This document shows positions 63,267-64,000 of a stretch of 64,000 bases of DNA, piece by piece. The stretch covers positions 124,001 to 188,000 of the forward strand of contig OZ037854.1 of NCBI GenBank assembly GCA_964035575.1, in the 5' to 3' direction. Each line of letters begins with the position of its first letter. The stretch's first letter is position 1. The notes under the pieces were generated by a model. That model was not told where the DNA came from. It saw nothing but the letters and a program-made list of their open reading frames with translations, and did no database searches. The position numbers and the translations under genes were made by a program. The DNA comes from Rhynchopus sp. YZ270_cl-10 (lineage: Eukaryota; Euglenozoa; Diplonemea; Diplonemida; Diplonemidae).

Positions 63267-63999
63267 TTAGCACAATACCCTTTGCGGTGAGGCAAACCCT
63301 TGTCCCTGCTGGACCGCACCGTCAGTGCAGTACTCCGTGGGACGCACCCATTGCTTCTCCCCACACACGTGTATGTAGTATACATCACCCCTCCGGGTCA
63401 CCACCTGCTCCCACCCAGGTCGCAGTGCATCATCTTGAACTGAACAGAAAAAAAAAGCAATTATTTATTATGCATTGTCATTTGTTTTCTCATGATAAAT
63501 CGGCGTTGTGAGGGAAATGTGTCAATGTGGAGCACATCCTCGGGTGTACGAGGGCAACCAAGTTGTAATCAAAAAAGGAAAAGGTTGTGAATCAGTGTGA
63601 AAAAAAATGTGTGGGCGTGCATACAATTTCTTGGTTCTGGGCCGTACTTCTCGACGAGGGTGGATAATACTTGCTCCTCACGCCCTGCGCTTGCGTGGAC
63701 TGTCGGCATGACGGAGGGCAGCTTCTCTGGGCGGTAGAACTGATACATGTTCATCAGTCTCTGTCGGTAGCTCTCTTGGCGCGGTGTGAAGACGGGCTGG
63801 CTTTTGCTGTGTATAGGGTGTCGCGGTCCGGGACCCTGCAGCTTTGCCCGGTGCGCACCTGAAGGGGACTTGACTGTGGCGGCAGCAGAGAGTGTCCACT
63901 GTTGTGGGTCAAGAACGAAGGCGTTGGGTGGGCGGAAGCGACATTCGGGAACAAGAAGTGTGTTCGGCTGTGCGTCACAGACCACTTCATCCGGTGCAT
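63267..63999 (-). CDS. WW-domain protein, 5' part outside the window
   Basis: Two coding exons are visible. The right one (from beyond 64000 to 63625) is open and ends with a GTATGC donor. The left one (63439-63267) follows a long pyrimidine tract and TTCAG. They join in phase across a 185-nt intron: ...YGPEPRN-F-QDDALRPGWEQVV. The last exon encodes a WW domain (LRPGWEQVV, RRGDVYYIH, KQWVRP), with both signature Trp and the aromatic pair, and ends QGFASPQRVLC. WW domains bind proline-rich peptides. The visible upstream part (FYRPEKLPSVMPTVHASAG and others) is basic and disordered-looking. The intron holds a family E repeat in reversed orientation. The N-terminus is missing, so the full architecture is unknown. 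Confidence 0.88.
63522..63568 (-). repeat. Short repeat family E, reversed, in the WW-gene intron
   Basis: On the minus strand: ACAACTTGGTTGCCCTCGTA, CACCCGAGGATGTGCTCCAC. The clear copy in this orientation. Confidence 0.75.
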
Positions 64000-64000
64000 A

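Overview
This window looks like nuclear DNA of a euglenozoan protist, most likely a diplonemid such as Paradiplonema papillatum. The lineage is inferred; the following is seen directly. All 18 well-supported protein-coding genes lie on the minus strand, with no convincing plus-strand host gene, which is the directional, polycistronic layout of Euglenozoa. Many start codons sit 6-40 nt downstream of a pyrimidine tract plus AG, as expected for spliced-leader trans-splicing. Several genes are also cut by conventional GT-AG cis introns, mostly GTATG at the 5' site, with reading frames that rejoin exactly. Kinetoplastids almost lack such introns and Euglena commonly has non-conventional ones, so diplonemid fits best.

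In transcription order (right to left) the genes are: a 5'-truncated WW-domain protein (63.3-64.0 kb); an all-helical unknown (61.7-62.7); an F-box protein (59.4-61.5); a four-exon Tyr/Asp-motif protein that may be cytoskeletal (55.9-58.4); a mucin-like type I membrane protein with a cytosolic MYND finger (53.2-55.7); an ELO fatty-acid elongase (51.5-52.9); a proline-rich coiled-coil protein (47.5-49.0); a PPEF-like EF-hand Ser/Thr phosphatase (43.8-46.6); a WD40-type protein (37.0-39.2); a GT15/KRE2-like mannosyltransferase (34.4-36.8); a SEP15-like ER protein without its redox motif (30.9-31.3); a secreted JmjC/cupin protein (28.1-29.5); deoxyhypusine hydroxylase (26.3-27.2); a prolyl-4-hydroxylase-like dioxygenase (23.8-25.4); an Asn/His-repeat protein (20.9-23.5); a PH-PDZ protein (17.8-20.0); a cysteine-rich secretory protein (5.8-7.2); and a transmembrane MAP3K-like kinase (2.7-4.4). 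No metabolic operon is evident. A loose secretory-pathway theme (GT15, SEP15-like, signal-peptide JmjC, mucin/MYND, Cys-rich) is interspersed with signalling genes.

Between about 7.2 and 17.8 kb lies a transposon island. It holds a TA-flanked MITE, a ~100 bp palindrome, two members of a TIR family with 5-bp target duplications and large tandem arrays (including ~148 copies of GTACA), a piggyBac-like TTAA element, a TA-flanked element with a coding-like insert, and a deleted hAT element with a perfect 8-bp duplication. Further elements sit at 5.1, 27.3, 41.4 and 46.6 kb. The 46.6 kb one abuts the phosphatase start codon and appears to supply its splice acceptor.

The most unusual signal is a set of at least eight families (called A-H here) of short dispersed sequences, 40-135 bp long. 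They fill intergenic regions and introns. Several are hairpin-forming, and families A-D were seen in only one orientation. I do not recognise them. All splice junctions, gene models and family assignments were made by eye.
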